A stretch of DNA of 38,334 nt from an uncultured Clostridia bacterium (lineage in GTDB: Bacteria > Bacillota > Clostridia > TANB77 > SIG350). A program made the translations under genes and the position numbers. Below the pieces are notes generated by a model that worked only from the letters and a program-made list of their open reading frames with translations, was not told the DNA's origin and made no database searches. The stretch covers positions 1 through 38,334 of the forward strand of contig CALYAQ010000027.1 of the NCBI GenBank assembly GCA_944393615.1. Reading direction: 5' to 3'. The stretch's first letter is position 1; each line of letters begins with the position of its first letter. Positions 9,251 to 17,009 of the stretch are shown here, one piece after another.

Positions 9251-10489
9251 CTATGTATATAGAAAATCTTTTACTCTTTCAAAAAGCTTTGAAAACACTG
9301 TTGGTTTTTTAACCGTTTGACTTTCTTCAACAACTGATAACATGTTATTTATATTACTTTTATTATATAACACATATTCTTGCATTGAATATGGTGTAAT
9401 ATGCATTGGTTTTATTAAATGTGTGTGCTTAAAGTTTACTAATTTTATTTCTCTATCCAATTTCTGCTTAGCAATAATTTCAATCTTGCTAAGTTGATTA
9501 AATCCTTGTCCTATAATTACCACTTCATTAACATATTGTTTAGCTTGAGTTTGTTCTAGCTTGCTATTTACTATTTCTAATATTTCTTCGCACCTCGCTT
9601 GTATTATTTCTACAATTCGTGATGTTTTTATTGTTTGTTTTTCTCTCATATTATTTAATACACTAACATCTATATTATTTTCAATATATTGTTTCATGCT
9701 TAATGGATACTGTCTTTTTAATTTTTCAGCCTCTTCTATATTCATATCTAACACAACAGCTAAATCGCTCGTTACATTATACCCACCCAAGTCCAAATAA
9801 TCAATATATATTAATCTATTTTTATAATATATGGATAAGTCAGTCGTACTTCCCCCTACATCAATGAGTAATGTCCCCTTTTCTAGCTGTTCTTGTGTAA
9901 GTGCTATCATAGAATTAGAATATGACTGTAATATTATTCCATCTATTTTTACCTTTGAATATTGCATTATTGCTTCTAATTTTTCAACATACGGCTTTTG
10001 AGCTAAAACAATTTGTGCTTTTAATTTTAATTTTGTTGTATTGGCAAACAATGGCGATTGTAATACTTGTTCTCCGTCGTTATAATATTCTATTGGAAAT
10101 ACATCTATAATTTTTAAATCGCTTTGAACTTGCATATTTTTAATTGTGTTAAACAGCTTATCCATATCACATTGTTGTACTGTCTTAATTTTAGCATCTA
10201 TTTCGACTTCTCCAGTTGTTTCCTCTATTATTACATATTTATTAGGAATATTTATATATGCTGATTTTACTCTGAAGCCATGTTTTTCTTCTATAGCATT
10301 AAACATGGTTTTTAGTATGTCTGCTATTTTATACGGTTCTATAATCTCGCCTTTTACTAATTGCTCAATTGGCTTTGTATCAACATGAATAATTTCTAAT
10401 TTATTAAATTTATTTATTTTTGAAATAATAATTGTAACTGAACTTGTACCTATATCTACGGTTACAATAGTTCCACCTATATTGTCCAT
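9251..10489 (-). CDS. ftsA: Cell division protein FtsA (actin-like)
   Basis: 412-residue actin-fold protein that tethers FtsZ to the membrane. Phosphate-binding loops appear as VDIGTSSVTIII (11-22) and LLIDVGGSTTDLSIYY (about 207-222). The SHS2-type 1C subdomain lies between, around 85-165. The last 15 residues (VFSKLFERVKDFLYT) form an amphipathic helix as expected for the membrane-targeting sequence. The sequence is divergent for FtsA, and a PilM-like assignment would be the alternative, but position directly before ftsZ and the C-terminal helix favour FtsA. It has a separate promoter and is cut off from dtd by a terminator. Confidence 0.9.
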   Translation of the reverse strand: MDNIGGTIVTVDIGTSSVTIIISKINKFNKLEIIHVDTKPIEQLVKGEIIEPYKIADILKTMFNAIEEKHGFRVKSAYINIPNKYVIIEETTGEVEIDAKIKTVQQCDMDKLFNTIKNMQVQSDLKIIDVFPIEYYNDGEQVLQSPLFANTTKLKLKAQIVLAQKPYVEKLEAIMQYSKVKIDGIILQSYSNSMIALTQEQLEKGTLLIDVGGSTTDLSIYYKNRLIYIDYLDLGGYNVTSDLAVVLDMNIEEAEKLKRQYPLSMKQYIENNIDVSVLNNMREKQTIKTSRIVEIIQARCEEILEIVNSKLEQTQAKQYVNEVVIIGQGFNQLSKIEIIAKQKLDREIKLVNFKHTHLIKPMHITPYSMQEYVLYNKSNINNMLSVVEESQTVKKPTVFSKLFERVKDFLYT

Positions 10490-10516
10490 ATTATTCCCCC
10501 TATATTTTATGCAATA

Positions 10517-10545
10517 AGAATATATTATATTTTCTAAAATGTCAA
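10517..10545 (-). promoter_or_regulatory. ftsA-ftsZ promoter
   Basis: On the minus strand TTGACA (10545-10540), 17-base spacer, TATTCT (10522-10517), 28 bases before the ftsA start. It separates ftsAZ transcription from the upstream ftsQ-dtd group. Confidence 0.6.
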
Positions 10546-10625
10546 TAGAATATTACAAGATTGTTACAAAAATATTACATAGTTGTTACGGCTACTTTTT
10601 ACGGAAACTAGATTTATGCAAAAAA

Positions 10626-10642
10626 AGTGCTTTTTATGCACT
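10626..10642 (-). terminator. dtd terminator
   Basis: AGTGC (10626-10630) pairs with GCACT (10638-10642); on the minus strand the hairpin is followed by a run of T. It lies 20 bases after the dtd stop codon and ends the ftsQ-DUF881-sbp-dtd transcript. Confidence 0.65.
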
Positions 10643-10661
10643 CTTTTATAATATAATTCAC

Positions 10662-11102
10662 TTATTTACTTTGTAACAAAATTGTTACAGGTCCATCGTT
10701 TTCAAAATTTATTTTCATATCTGCTCCAAATTTTCCAGTTACTACGGGCACTCCCATTTGTTTTATCACTTTCACAACATCTTCATATATACCTTCAGCA
10801 ATTTGTGGTACTTCTGCATCAATAAAACTTGGCCTATTCCCCGCCGTACAATCAGCGCATAGTGTAAATTGTGATACTATCATTATTTCTCCTTGAATAT
10901 CTTTTACAGACAAATTCATTTTTCCATTCTCATCTTCAAAAATCCTTAAATTAGTAATTTTTCTACATATATATTCAATATCTTTTTTGTCATCTTGTTT
11001 TTGTACCCCTATAAAAACTAATAAGCCTTTACTAATTTTGGAATATTCCATTGCATCTATTCTCAAATTTGAAAAATTCACACGTTGTATTACCGCTTTC
11101 AT
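10662..11102 (-). CDS. dtd: D-aminoacyl-tRNA deacylase
   Basis: 146 residues, the normal DTD length. The enzyme hydrolyses D-amino acids mischarged on tRNA. The catalytic and chiral-proofreading motifs are visible: SQFTL (77-81), NRPSF (89-93) and the Gly-Pro motif GPVT (137-140). The start codon overlaps or touches the end of sbp, so the two are translationally coupled. Its presence inside the division cluster, between sbp and ftsA, is not the standard arrangement; in many Firmicutes dtd is next to relA. Confidence 0.95.
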   Translation of the reverse strand: MKAVIQRVNFSNLRIDAMEYSKISKGLLVFIGVQKQDDKKDIEYICRKITNLRIFEDENGKMNLSVKDIQGEIMIVSQFTLCADCTAGNRPSFIDAEVPQIAEGIYEDVVKVIKQMGVPVVTGKFGADMKINFENDGPVTILLQSK

Positions 11103-11467
11103 TATTGCACCTCTTCAACTTTTGTATTGTTGCTTTTTCTATCTATCAATATTCTACGTGTTATAGAAAAGTTTACAAGCATTCTTTGAACAAATACTAT
11201 CACAGCTGCCAAATAAATATCTACACCTAGTTTTTGTCCTAGTGCAACTAATAGTATTGCAATTATAGCATTACCAAAATATCCAGATATAAATATTTTC
11301 ATATCGAATTTGCCCTTTAGTATGGAGGTAACTCCACCAAAAACAGAATCTAAAGTAGCTAATATCGCAACTGCTGTATAATCATAATATGAATATGGTA
11401 TTTCTGGCACCATAAAGCCTAAAATGCCACCTAGTATAGCAACTATTAATAATATAACATACTTCAT
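11102..11467 (-). CDS. sbp: Small basic protein Sbp (DUF1290), membrane
   Basis: 121 residues with three or four hydrophobic segments (about 3-22, 30-45, 60-80, 84-100) and a basic C-terminal tail. The ILGFMVPEIPYSYYDYTAVAILATLDSVFGG segment is typical of the DUF1290 family found upstream of ftsA in Firmicutes. The role is unknown; membership in the division cluster is the main clue. It lies 19 bases after the DUF881 gene and abuts dtd. Confidence 0.88.
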   Translation of the reverse strand: MKYVILLIVAILGGILGFMVPEIPYSYYDYTAVAILATLDSVFGGVTSILKGKFDMKIFISGYFGNAIIAILLVALGQKLGVDIYLAAVIVFVQRMLVNFSITRRILIDRKSNNTKVEEVQ

Positions 11468-11486
11468 TTTTTACCTCTCTTTCATC

Positions 11487-12194
11487 TTATGTTGATTGTG
11501 ATATTTTTATAGTTCCTTCATACTTTGGAATTATAACATTATCATTTCTTTCAACTTCAATTGAAATACCATATTTTCTCATTATATCAACAACTCCGCC
11601 ACTTAAATTAATACCGCTGTACAAATAATCTACATTTCCAATTGCCTTTATTACAAATGGTGCACCAATTTTTACATCATTTACCAATATAGAAGGTCCT
11701 ACACATCTTATTGCACTTAGTGATGTTAATCTTTGGTTATTTATTGAAATTGCCTCAGCACCCGCTGCTCTTAATTCGTTTACTATTTGTAGCAAATCAT
11801 TATCATGAACGATTTGGTCTTCCGCTAAATATAGGGGATTTAATGTTTCCGCATCTTTCACTGTAATTATTATTCCTTTTCCCTTTACCTCTGTAAGTCC
11901 TGATACAACATTTAGCTGTGCTAACTCTTGTTGTAATAATTCTATAGTTTTATCAGTACTACTTATATTGGCTAAATATTCATTTAATCTCTTTTCTGTT
12001 TGTTCTAACCTTTCACTTACATCTTGATAATTGTTTTGCCACTTTAGTACCTCGTCTCTTAAAGCGTCCTCTCTTTGTAATTGCAACACACTACTATCAC
12101 TATTTTTTATTGTTTTTACTTGCCAACAGATTAAAAAAGAAAGCAAAAATACAGCTATTGACAAAACTATAATTACTCCTGGTTTTTTATTCAT
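11487..12194 (-). CDS. DUF881 family protein (YlxW/YlxX-like)
   Basis: 235 residues. A membrane helix lies at about 5-23, then a coiled coil at roughly 35-95 (ELLQQELAQLN-type heptads). A compact extracytoplasmic DUF881 domain follows from about 100 to the end, with GKGIIITVKDAE, LRAAGAEAISINNQRL and KYGISIEVER blocks. The family sits between ftsQ and sbp in Firmicutes and is linked to cell division by position only. The start at MNKKPG follows a GGAGG-type site 20 bases after ftsQ. Confidence 0.88.
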   Translation of the reverse strand: MNKKPGVIIVLSIAVFLLSFLICWQVKTIKNSDSSVLQLQREDALRDEVLKWQNNYQDVSERLEQTEKRLNEYLANISSTDKTIELLQQELAQLNVVSGLTEVKGKGIIITVKDAETLNPLYLAEDQIVHDNDLLQIVNELRAAGAEAISINNQRLTSLSAIRCVGPSILVNDVKIGAPFVIKAIGNVDYLYSGINLSGGVVDIMRKYGISIEVERNDNVIIPKYEGTIKISQST

Positions 12195-12214
12195 TATTTC
12201 CTCCTTATATCATT

Positions 12215-13135
12215 CTATATTTTCTCAAAAAATCTAGGTTTTAAGTTATCTTCATCAGAATTCATTAAAACTGTTCCTTTTTTATTCCCTACATCATTTA
12301 ATATTTCTGGTAAAAATTGTATCTTTAAATTCATATTGCTCATGTCTCCAAAATTAATAGTAATATCTTTATCTCTTAATTTTACTAAAACCTCATTAAC
12401 ATTAGTTATATCTATGGTTTCAATATCTATTTGCAATTGATTTTTGTCAATTAAATTCAATAAATTAACCACTCTTTGTAACTTTATTGGATCATCTGCA
12501 TTTAACATTTCTCCAACGACAAAGCCTTTTACTAAATCTTTTGGAGTTATCCCAATAATACATGGCTCATTTGTAACTTTTTGAGATTTATTAATTATAT
12601 TAACAACAAATCCTGTATCATCTATGCACACATAAGACCCCACATAGTCCACAAAAGCTCTAAATATTCTTTCTTCTACATTTATTATTAATGCATTAGG
12701 GAACTTTCTTACAATATTTGCACTTTTTACATAAGGTGCCGCTTGTATTTTTTCAACTGCTACATTTAAGTTCTCTTTAAACATATTATTTCCCATAGTA
12801 ATTCCAGACATAGAAATTATATCTTCTATCGAATAATATGCCATACCCTCTTCGGCTAAATATGATGTCACATTATCATTTGGTATAACATCTTCTAAAT
12901 CTTGAATATTATCTAGCCCACTTGAAACATAGGCAACATTTATACCTTGGACTTCAATTTTTTCTATATTAAATATATCAGTAAAAAGACATACACAGCC
13001 TACCGCTATAATTAATAGAACAATTAAAATTAAAGGGATGAAGTTTTTCTTTTTTTTCTTTTTGGTTTTATTTTTTTGATTATATCCTGCATACTGCGAA
13101 AAATTCACAACCTTATTGTTTTTTGTTTTTCCCAT
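12215..13135 (-). CDS. ftsQ: Cell division protein FtsQ/DivIB
   Basis: 306 residues. The cytoplasmic tail is very basic with a Lys cluster at about 24-31, followed by a membrane helix at 32-53 and then a POTRA domain starting at IEKIEVQGI. The beta domain follows, with ANIVRKFPNALIINVEERIFRAFV (about 140-163), which is the FtsQ-type signature. The protein belongs to the FtsQBL divisome subcomplex and acts on the outer membrane face. An insertion of about 30 residues in the POTRA region (NIQDLEDVIPND...) is larger than usual. It is the first gene of the cluster, with a promoter about 25 bases upstream of the start. Confidence 0.9.
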   Translation of the reverse strand: MGKTKNNKVVNFSQYAGYNQKNKTKKKKKKNFIPLILIVLLIIAVGCVCLFTDIFNIEKIEVQGINVAYVSSGLDNIQDLEDVIPNDNVTSYLAEEGMAYYSIEDIISMSGITMGNNMFKENLNVAVEKIQAAPYVKSANIVRKFPNALIINVEERIFRAFVDYVGSYVCIDDTGFVVNIINKSQKVTNEPCIIGITPKDLVKGFVVGEMLNADDPIKLQRVVNLLNLIDKNQLQIDIETIDITNVNEVLVKLRDKDITINFGDMSNMNLKIQFLPEILNDVGNKKGTVLMNSDEDNLKPRFFEKI

Positions 13136-13158
13136 AATCTTCTCCTTTTCATATATAT

Positions 13159-13187
13159 ATTCTACATTATATGTATGTTATTTTCAA
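13159..13187 (-). promoter_or_regulatory. ftsQ operon promoter
   Basis: On the minus strand TTGAAA (13187-13182), 17-base spacer, TAGAAT (13164-13159), ending 24 bases before the ftsQ ATG; AAAGGAGAAG is the ribosome site. Confidence 0.55.
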
Positions 13188-13239
13188 TAGAATATTTCGA
13201 AGAAAAAATATTTAATTATATTTTTAATTTACATAACAC

Positions 13240-13268
13240 TTGTAAAATTGTATAATAAATGGTATAAT
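13240..13268 (+). promoter_or_regulatory. Promoter of the orphan membrane protein gene
   Basis: TTGTAA (13240-13245), 17-base spacer, TATAAT (13263-13268). A leader of about 60 bases follows, containing an imperfect hairpin around 13299-13324 (ATTACATA / TATGTAAGT) just before the ribosome site ATGAGGTAAAAATG. Confidence 0.6.
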
Positions 13269-13335
13269 ACTTGTGTAGTAAAAAAATCTACAACTGACAC
13301 ATTACATATTTTTATGTAAGTGTAATGAGGTAAAA

Positions 13336-15048
13336 ATGTCAAATGAAGCTTTAATTCTGACAATAGCATTCTTCGCTATTTCAGTATTCTACATGAACCT
13401 CAATTACAAGGTATGGGCTAAACATTACAAAGAGTCTTTCTTTTTGCTTTGTCAACTTTCTCGCCTTATAATTGGTTTGATTGTATCGTTTATTGGATAT
13501 TACTTCTTAACGATTGCTATTACACCTTGGGTGGTTTTGGCATATCATGGAATAGTCATTGCAATTATACAGCTTATATCAGTATTCATTACCGATAATG
13601 AGGATACAGCAAGTATAATGCTAAGAGTAATTTTCCTTGTCTTTGGTATAATCTTGGTATTAGTTCTAAGCCTCCAACCCTTAATATTCTGGGGAGCATC
13701 CTATGACTACGTAAAAGAAAAAACCATACAAACAGATGAACTTATCATTGTTTCTACAAATGATATGAACCTTGTTACTCAAGCTACTGCCAAACGAGAT
13801 GCTAAAATTTCTTTAGCTAACTTTGACAATACTAGTCGCTATAAAAACGGCGATTTGTATAAACAAGAAATAAATGGTGAAAAAATATGGGTATCTCCTG
13901 TAGAGTATTCTGATTTCTTTAGAGCTTTGGGTAGTGATAAATATCTGCCTGGGTATATCACAACAGCCGTTTCTACCAACAAGAAAATTACTGTTGTTGA
14001 TGATTTGCAAATGGTTTATGCTCCGACAGCGTTATTTAACAATAAGTTAAATAGGCATGTTCACTTCGAGTATCCTGATGTGTTATTGTATACTCCTGCT
14101 TTTGAATTAGACGATGAGGGAAATGCTTATTGGATTGTTCCATACGGCAATTACAAGTTCTTTAACTATTTACCAATAGTTGAAGGTGTAATTACAGTAG
14201 AACCTACAACTGGAGAATGTGCCCAATACACAATTGAGAATATTCCCACTTGGATAAATACTGTTATTCCTGCTGATATTGCAGAAGATTACTGTAATAT
14301 ATATGGAGAACGTTCCAAATCGCCTATAGATGCAATGTTCTTCCCAGACGAGCAGTTTACTTTGACAACTTGGGTATGGCAAAATGAGTATGAACAGACA
14401 CCTTTAGGAGATGATGCTTGGAGTATTATCTTTGATGAGACAGGTCAAATGTGGTATGTTAGTGACACCACACGAACTAAAGGCTCAGAGCGAACAATGG
14501 TAGGTTATATTATGGTGTCAGCAAAAACTGGAGAAATCAAGTATAATCCTAGTATTAAAGGTGTAAACGGTAATGGCATTTGCCAAAACTTTAAACAACC
14601 TTACAAAGAAAAAACTGGTTGGGTACTCGCAGAACCCACATTGTATTCTATCGATAACATTCCAACTTGGTTTAGTGTAATTGTTGATGAAAATGGAGAA
14701 ATTCAGATGTACTGTTTTGGTACACTTGAAGGAGAAATTGCAACTGATACATCTTTTGGAAAAGCTTTGAGTTTATACAGATCATTAATTAACTCTAACG
14801 GTTCTATTCCTTCAGACTCTGAAACATCTTCAAGTTTAGAAATCAATGGTATAGTATATCGTGTAAATACAATTGGAGATAACACATATATTATTGTTAG
14901 CACTAACAAAGAACTGGTTATTTCAGTTCCTGACTATATTTCCCATCTCGCAAAGATGACATATGTTGGCGACACTGTAAACATTAAGTATAACATCTTT
15001 GAAGGTAAGGAAGCTGTTGCTAACACATTTAATGTGTTAATGAAATAA
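13336..15048 (+). CDS. Unknown membrane protein with large extracytoplasmic region
   Basis: 570 residues, not recognised. Four hydrophobic helices lie in the first 125 residues (about 4-23, 41-62, 65-88, 95-120). The remaining about 440 residues are soluble-looking and probably outside the cell, with repeated Trp/Tyr-rich motifs (GNAYWIVPYGNYKFF, GQMWYVSDT, IPTWFSVIV). Those blocks loosely recall PepSY or propeller-like folds, but I would not assign one. It is the only plus-strand chromosomal protein gene here, divergent from ftsQ, with its own promoter and terminator. It has somewhat less AT-rich codons than its neighbours, which may mean horizontal acquisition. Confidence 0.85.
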   Translation: MSNEALILTIAFFAISVFYMNLNYKVWAKHYKESFFLLCQLSRLIIGLIVSFIGYYFLTIAITPWVVLAYHGIVIAIIQLISVFITDNEDTASIMLRVIFLVFGIILVLVLSLQPLIFWGASYDYVKEKTIQTDELIIVSTNDMNLVTQATAKRDAKISLANFDNTSRYKNGDLYKQEINGEKIWVSPVEYSDFFRALGSDKYLPGYITTAVSTNKKITVVDDLQMVYAPTALFNNKLNRHVHFEYPDVLLYTPAFELDDEGNAYWIVPYGNYKFFNYLPIVEGVITVEPTTGECAQYTIENIPTWINTVIPADIAEDYCNIYGERSKSPIDAMFFPDEQFTLTTWVWQNEYEQTPLGDDAWSIIFDETGQMWYVSDTTRTKGSERTMVGYIMVSAKTGEIKYNPSIKGVNGNGICQNFKQPYKEKTGWVLAEPTLYSIDNIPTWFSVIVDENGEIQMYCFGTLEGEIATDTSFGKALSLYRSLINSNGSIPSDSETSSSLEINGIVYRVNTIGDNTYIIVSTNKELVISVPDYISHLAKMTYVGDTVNIKYNIFEGKEAVANTFNVLMK

Positions 15049-15070
15049 AGGTTTTGCCAAACCTTTATTT
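15043..15070 (+). terminator. Terminator of the orphan membrane protein gene
   Basis: Perfect 12-bp stem AAATAAAGGTTT / AAACCTTTATTT with loop TGCC, followed by T-rich sequence. The stop codon lies inside the stem. Confidence 0.85.
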
Positions 15071-15109
15071 TTCTTCTTGCAGAAAATTTAACATTTTTCA
15101 AAAAACATA

Positions 15110-15138
15110 TTGACATTAGTGTAAAATTGTTTTATACT
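15110..15138 (+). promoter_or_regulatory. tRNA operon promoter
   Basis: TTGACA (15110-15115), 17-base spacer, TATACT (15133-15138), starting transcription about ten bases before tRNA-Met. Confidence 0.75.
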
Positions 15139-15155
15139 ATAAAAGCATTAAGCGT

Positions 15156-15232
15156 GCGCCTTTAGCTCAGTTGGTTAGAGCATCCGGCTCATAACCGGCA
15201 GGTCCGGAGTTCGAGTCTCTGAAGGCGCACCA
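15156..15232 (+). tRNA. tRNA-Met (CAT)
   Basis: 77 bases with encoded CCA. The acceptor stem GCGCCTT pairs with AAGGCGC, the D arm is TAGCTCAGTTGGTTAGAGC, the anticodon arm is CCGG-CTCATAA-CCGG (CAT at 15190-15192), and the T loop is TTCGAGT. The acceptor stem is fully paired and the gene is not flanked by initiator-type GGG pairs in the anticodon stem, so it is an elongator Met, or an Ile tRNA modified at C34. It is five bases upstream of tRNA-Tyr and shares its promoter. Confidence 0.93.
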
Positions 15233-15237
15233 TTTAT

Positions 15238-15323
15238 GGGTAGGTGGCCGAGTGGCTAAAGGCGGCAGACTGTAAATCTGCTCTCTTCGGGGTACGATGG
15301 TTCGAATCCATCCCTGCCCACCA
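15238..15323 (+). tRNA. tRNA-Tyr (GTA), prophage integration target
   Basis: 86 bases, class II with a long variable arm, CCA encoded. The acceptor stem GGGTAGG pairs with CCTGCCC, and the anticodon arm GCAGA-CTGTAAA-TCTGC gives GTA at 15272-15274. The gene is intact because the prophage end supplies an identical 3' half from the anticodon loop on. The displaced original 3' half is at 36752-36806. Confidence 0.97.
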
Positions 15324-15367
15324 GTCTTGTGAATACTGATATATAGGTATTTGCAAGACTTTTTTAT
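15269..15367. repeat. attL (tRNA-Tyr 3' half plus terminator)
   Basis: Direct repeat of 36752-36850. It is perfect over 77 bp (15269-15345) and continues to 15367 with one mismatch at 15346. It starts at the anticodon stem and covers the tRNA 3' end and its terminator, so integration keeps both tRNA and terminator functional. Confidence 0.95.
15323..15365 (+). terminator. tRNA-Met/Tyr operon terminator (within attL)
   Basis: AGTCTTGTGAATAC (15323-15336) pairs with GTATTTGCAAGACT (15347-15360), 14 bp including two G-U pairs, followed by a T-run. The first base of the stem is the A of the encoded CCA. Confidence 0.9.
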
Positions 15368-15420
15368 TGTTTCTATATAGGTTAATATCATTTGCTATTT
15401 TTAGGTTATTTTTGTTATTT

Positions 15421-15449
15421 TTGGCACAAAATTGGCACAAAATTGGCAC
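15421..15449 (+). promoter_or_regulatory. Integrase arm-type sites, left arm
   Basis: Three TTGGCAC copies at 15421, 15432 and 15443, exactly 11 bp apart, so on one face of the helix. Two further copies with the same 11-bp spacing and orientation lie beside the right att site. Tyrosine integrases with an N-terminal arm-binding domain use such sites. Confidence 0.7.
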
Positions 15450-15467
15450 TATTTTTCGGCAAAAAAA

Positions 15468-15487
15468 AAAGGAGCAATCGCTCCCCT
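15468..15487 (-). terminator. Late (structural/lysis) operon terminator
   Basis: GGAGC (15471-15475) pairs with GCTCC (15480-15484), extended by G-U pairs, with loop AATC and a long T-run on the minus strand from the A-run at 15461-15470. The same hairpin with changed but still pairing bases recurs at 36929-36948. Confidence 0.8.
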
Positions 15488-15510
15488 AAAAGTTGTAATG
15501 AGATGTTAGA

Positions 15511-15732
15511 TTATTCAGCTAATACTTTAGCTATAAATTTTTCTAATGCCTCGTTTAAATTATCTGCACCTTCATATACGCTCGCTTTTATCATATCAAC
15601 GCATACACCAGTGTCAGCATTACTGTATTCTTGCATTATTTGTATTAAGTTTGTGTTCCTTAAAGCATCAGCCAACTTATCTTCCTCTAAACCTCTTTTA
15701 CCTGTTTCAACTACAAAATCTTTTCCTTCCAT
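15511..15732 (-). CDS. Small acidic prophage protein, last gene of the late operon
   Basis: 73 residues, MEGKDFVVETG to KFIAKVLAE, no membrane segment, mostly helical and acidic. I do not recognise a family. A strong GGAGG site precedes the ATG. It follows the amidase by 104 bases and ends in front of the late-operon terminator. Its last ten codons, stop and terminator have a close copy outside the right att site (36931-37006), which shows it is a standard left-end gene of this phage group. Confidence 0.75.
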   Translation of the reverse strand: MEGKDFVVETGKRGLEEDKLADALRNTNLIQIMQEYSNADTGVCVDMIKASVYEGADNLNEALEKFIAKVLAE

Positions 15733-15836
15733 AATAAATTCCTCCTTTAAAATTAAAATAAAAATATATAAAAAATAGGTATGTAATTATACTACCTATG
15801 CTTATAAACCGCCTTAAAATTCAATTGTGTGCGTCG

Positions 15837-16520
15837 TTATTTCATTGCTTTTGCTAGTTTTATCAGCAACTCATCTCCATATCTGTACATATCTAAAAAT
15901 TGTATTGTTTGCTCTTCTAAAATAGTTCTTAACTTTTCTTTTGCTTGTTCTTTTGTCATTTCTTCGCATTCCATTCGCTTTTTCACTTCCTTTCTAAAAT
16001 CACGCATACTTAAATTGTATTTAGACAACCAATGTGTAATATCTTTGTGTCCACTTGCTATTCCCATTTTATAACCTTCACTATGGTCTATAATATTGTC
16101 TACTTCTATGTTAAACTTGCCACATAGATATACACATAACTCAATGGCTTTCTCTATAGCTTTCTCGAAATATTCCTTACAAGTAAGATTATCTTCGCAA
16201 ATCTCAAAAGAAATGTGGGTATTGTTTGCGTAGTCCCCACAATGCCACCCTCTCCAATTCCAAGGTAACGTTTGGTATATTTGTACTTCTCCATTTTTAT
16301 CAAGCCCAATAAATGCATGTACACATTTTTTTACACCAGGTCTATTCCAATCATTATTATTGTTATTACTTCCTATTAAACCGTCATCTGGTTGCACGTA
16401 TCTTCTTAAGGTTGGGTTATTAGCTCCTGTGCTATGTACCATTATTCCACGTGGAACAATTTGTTTGTTTGCCTTGTAGCACTCGTTGTTTATTAATATA
16501 CATTGCTTAATATCTAACAT
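15837..16520 (-). CDS. Endolysin: N-acetylmuramoyl-L-alanine amidase (Amidase_2 type)
   Basis: 227 residues from the ATG at 16520, which has GGAGA nine bases upstream; an upstream GTG would touch that site. The zinc-amidase blocks are present: GIMVHSTGANNP (first zinc His about residue 29), GWHCGDYANNTHISFEICED (about 91-110), and IIDHSEGYKMG...GHKDITHW, which holds the further metal and catalytic positions. The last about 50 residues (RKEVKKRMECEEMTKEQAKEKLRTILEEQTIQ) are a helical, charged tail rather than a known wall-binding repeat. It cleaves peptidoglycan for lysis. It follows two small membrane proteins that are likely holins. Confidence 0.93.
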   Translation of the reverse strand: MLDIKQCILINNECYKANKQIVPRGIMVHSTGANNPTLRRYVQPDDGLIGSNNNNNDWNRPGVKKCVHAFIGLDKNGEVQIYQTLPWNWRGWHCGDYANNTHISFEICEDNLTCKEYFEKAIEKAIELCVYLCGKFNIEVDNIIDHSEGYKMGIASGHKDITHWLSKYNLSMRDFRKEVKKRMECEEMTKEQAKEKLRTILEEQTIQFLDMYRYGDELLIKLAKAMK

Positions 16521-16521
16521 T

Positions 16522-16713
16522 TTACTCACTCTCCTTTGATATTTGAGTGTCTACTTTTGATTTTTGAGTGCCAAAATAAAAACCAACTATAATTAAATAA
16601 ACATCCTTTAACTCTGTTGGTATTTCAAAGAAACATAATATACAAAAGCAAACTGTTAATAATAATGTCATTATACTTTTAACATCAATAAGTTTTGCTA
16701 ATTTTTCTTTCAT
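16522..16713 (-). CDS. Small phage holin-like membrane protein
   Basis: 63 residues from MKEKLAKLIDVKSIMTLLL. The upstream in-frame ATG at 16722 would sit on top of the GGAGG site, so the later one is chosen. There are two hydrophobic segments (about 12-30 and 35-51) with an FYFGTQ ending common in small holin-like proteins of clostridial phages. It is one base before the amidase start, consistent with a lysis cassette. Confidence 0.7.
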   Translation of the reverse strand: MKEKLAKLIDVKSIMTLLLTVCFCILCFFEIPTELKDVYLIIVGFYFGTQKSKVDTQISKESE

Positions 16714-16718
16714 AGCAA

Positions 16719-17006
16719 TCATCCTCCTATTATCTTTTTATTTATATTTTCAATATCGTTTTCAATTATCTCACATCGTTTATCGTGTTTTTGTAGAAAT
16801 GCTTTTTGTGTGTCCATACTATCTTTAAGCAAATCCAAAGTAGTCGCTATATTACTGTTGGATTTTTCCATATTCTCCAAGCATTTTTTGTTTTGCTCAA
16901 GCGTTTCTGCAATCTTGTTTTTGTTTTTGTACCAATCATACAAAAAAAGCACTACAATAACAGCGCTTGTCCCATAATTTATTACTAATTTTATTATTTC
17001 TTCCAC
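16719..17006 (-). CDS. BhlA/UviB- or XhlA-like membrane protein, holin candidate
   Basis: 95 residues: one N-terminal hydrophobic helix (about 4-24) followed by a charged, coiled-coil-like tail (KIAETLEQNKKCLENMEKS to NDIENINKKI). This is the layout of BhlA/UviB and XhlA proteins that act with a holin. It overlaps the annotated upstream end of the next holin-like gene by a few bases and belongs to the lysis cassette. Confidence 0.7.
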   Translation of the reverse strand: MEEIIKLVINYGTSAVIVVLFLYDWYKNKNKIAETLEQNKKCLENMEKSNSNIATTLDLLKDSMDTQKAFLQKHDKRCEIIENDIENINKKIIGG

Positions 17007-17009
17007 AAT

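Noticed and set aside
9561-10388. Plus-strand ORFs opposite ftsA
   Set aside because: They are hydrophobic, low-complexity shadows of an AT-rich gene with no ribosome sites.
15421-15449. CRISPR-like repeats
   Set aside because: Three 7-bp units 11 bp apart have no spacers and recur at the other att end; integrase arm sites explain them.
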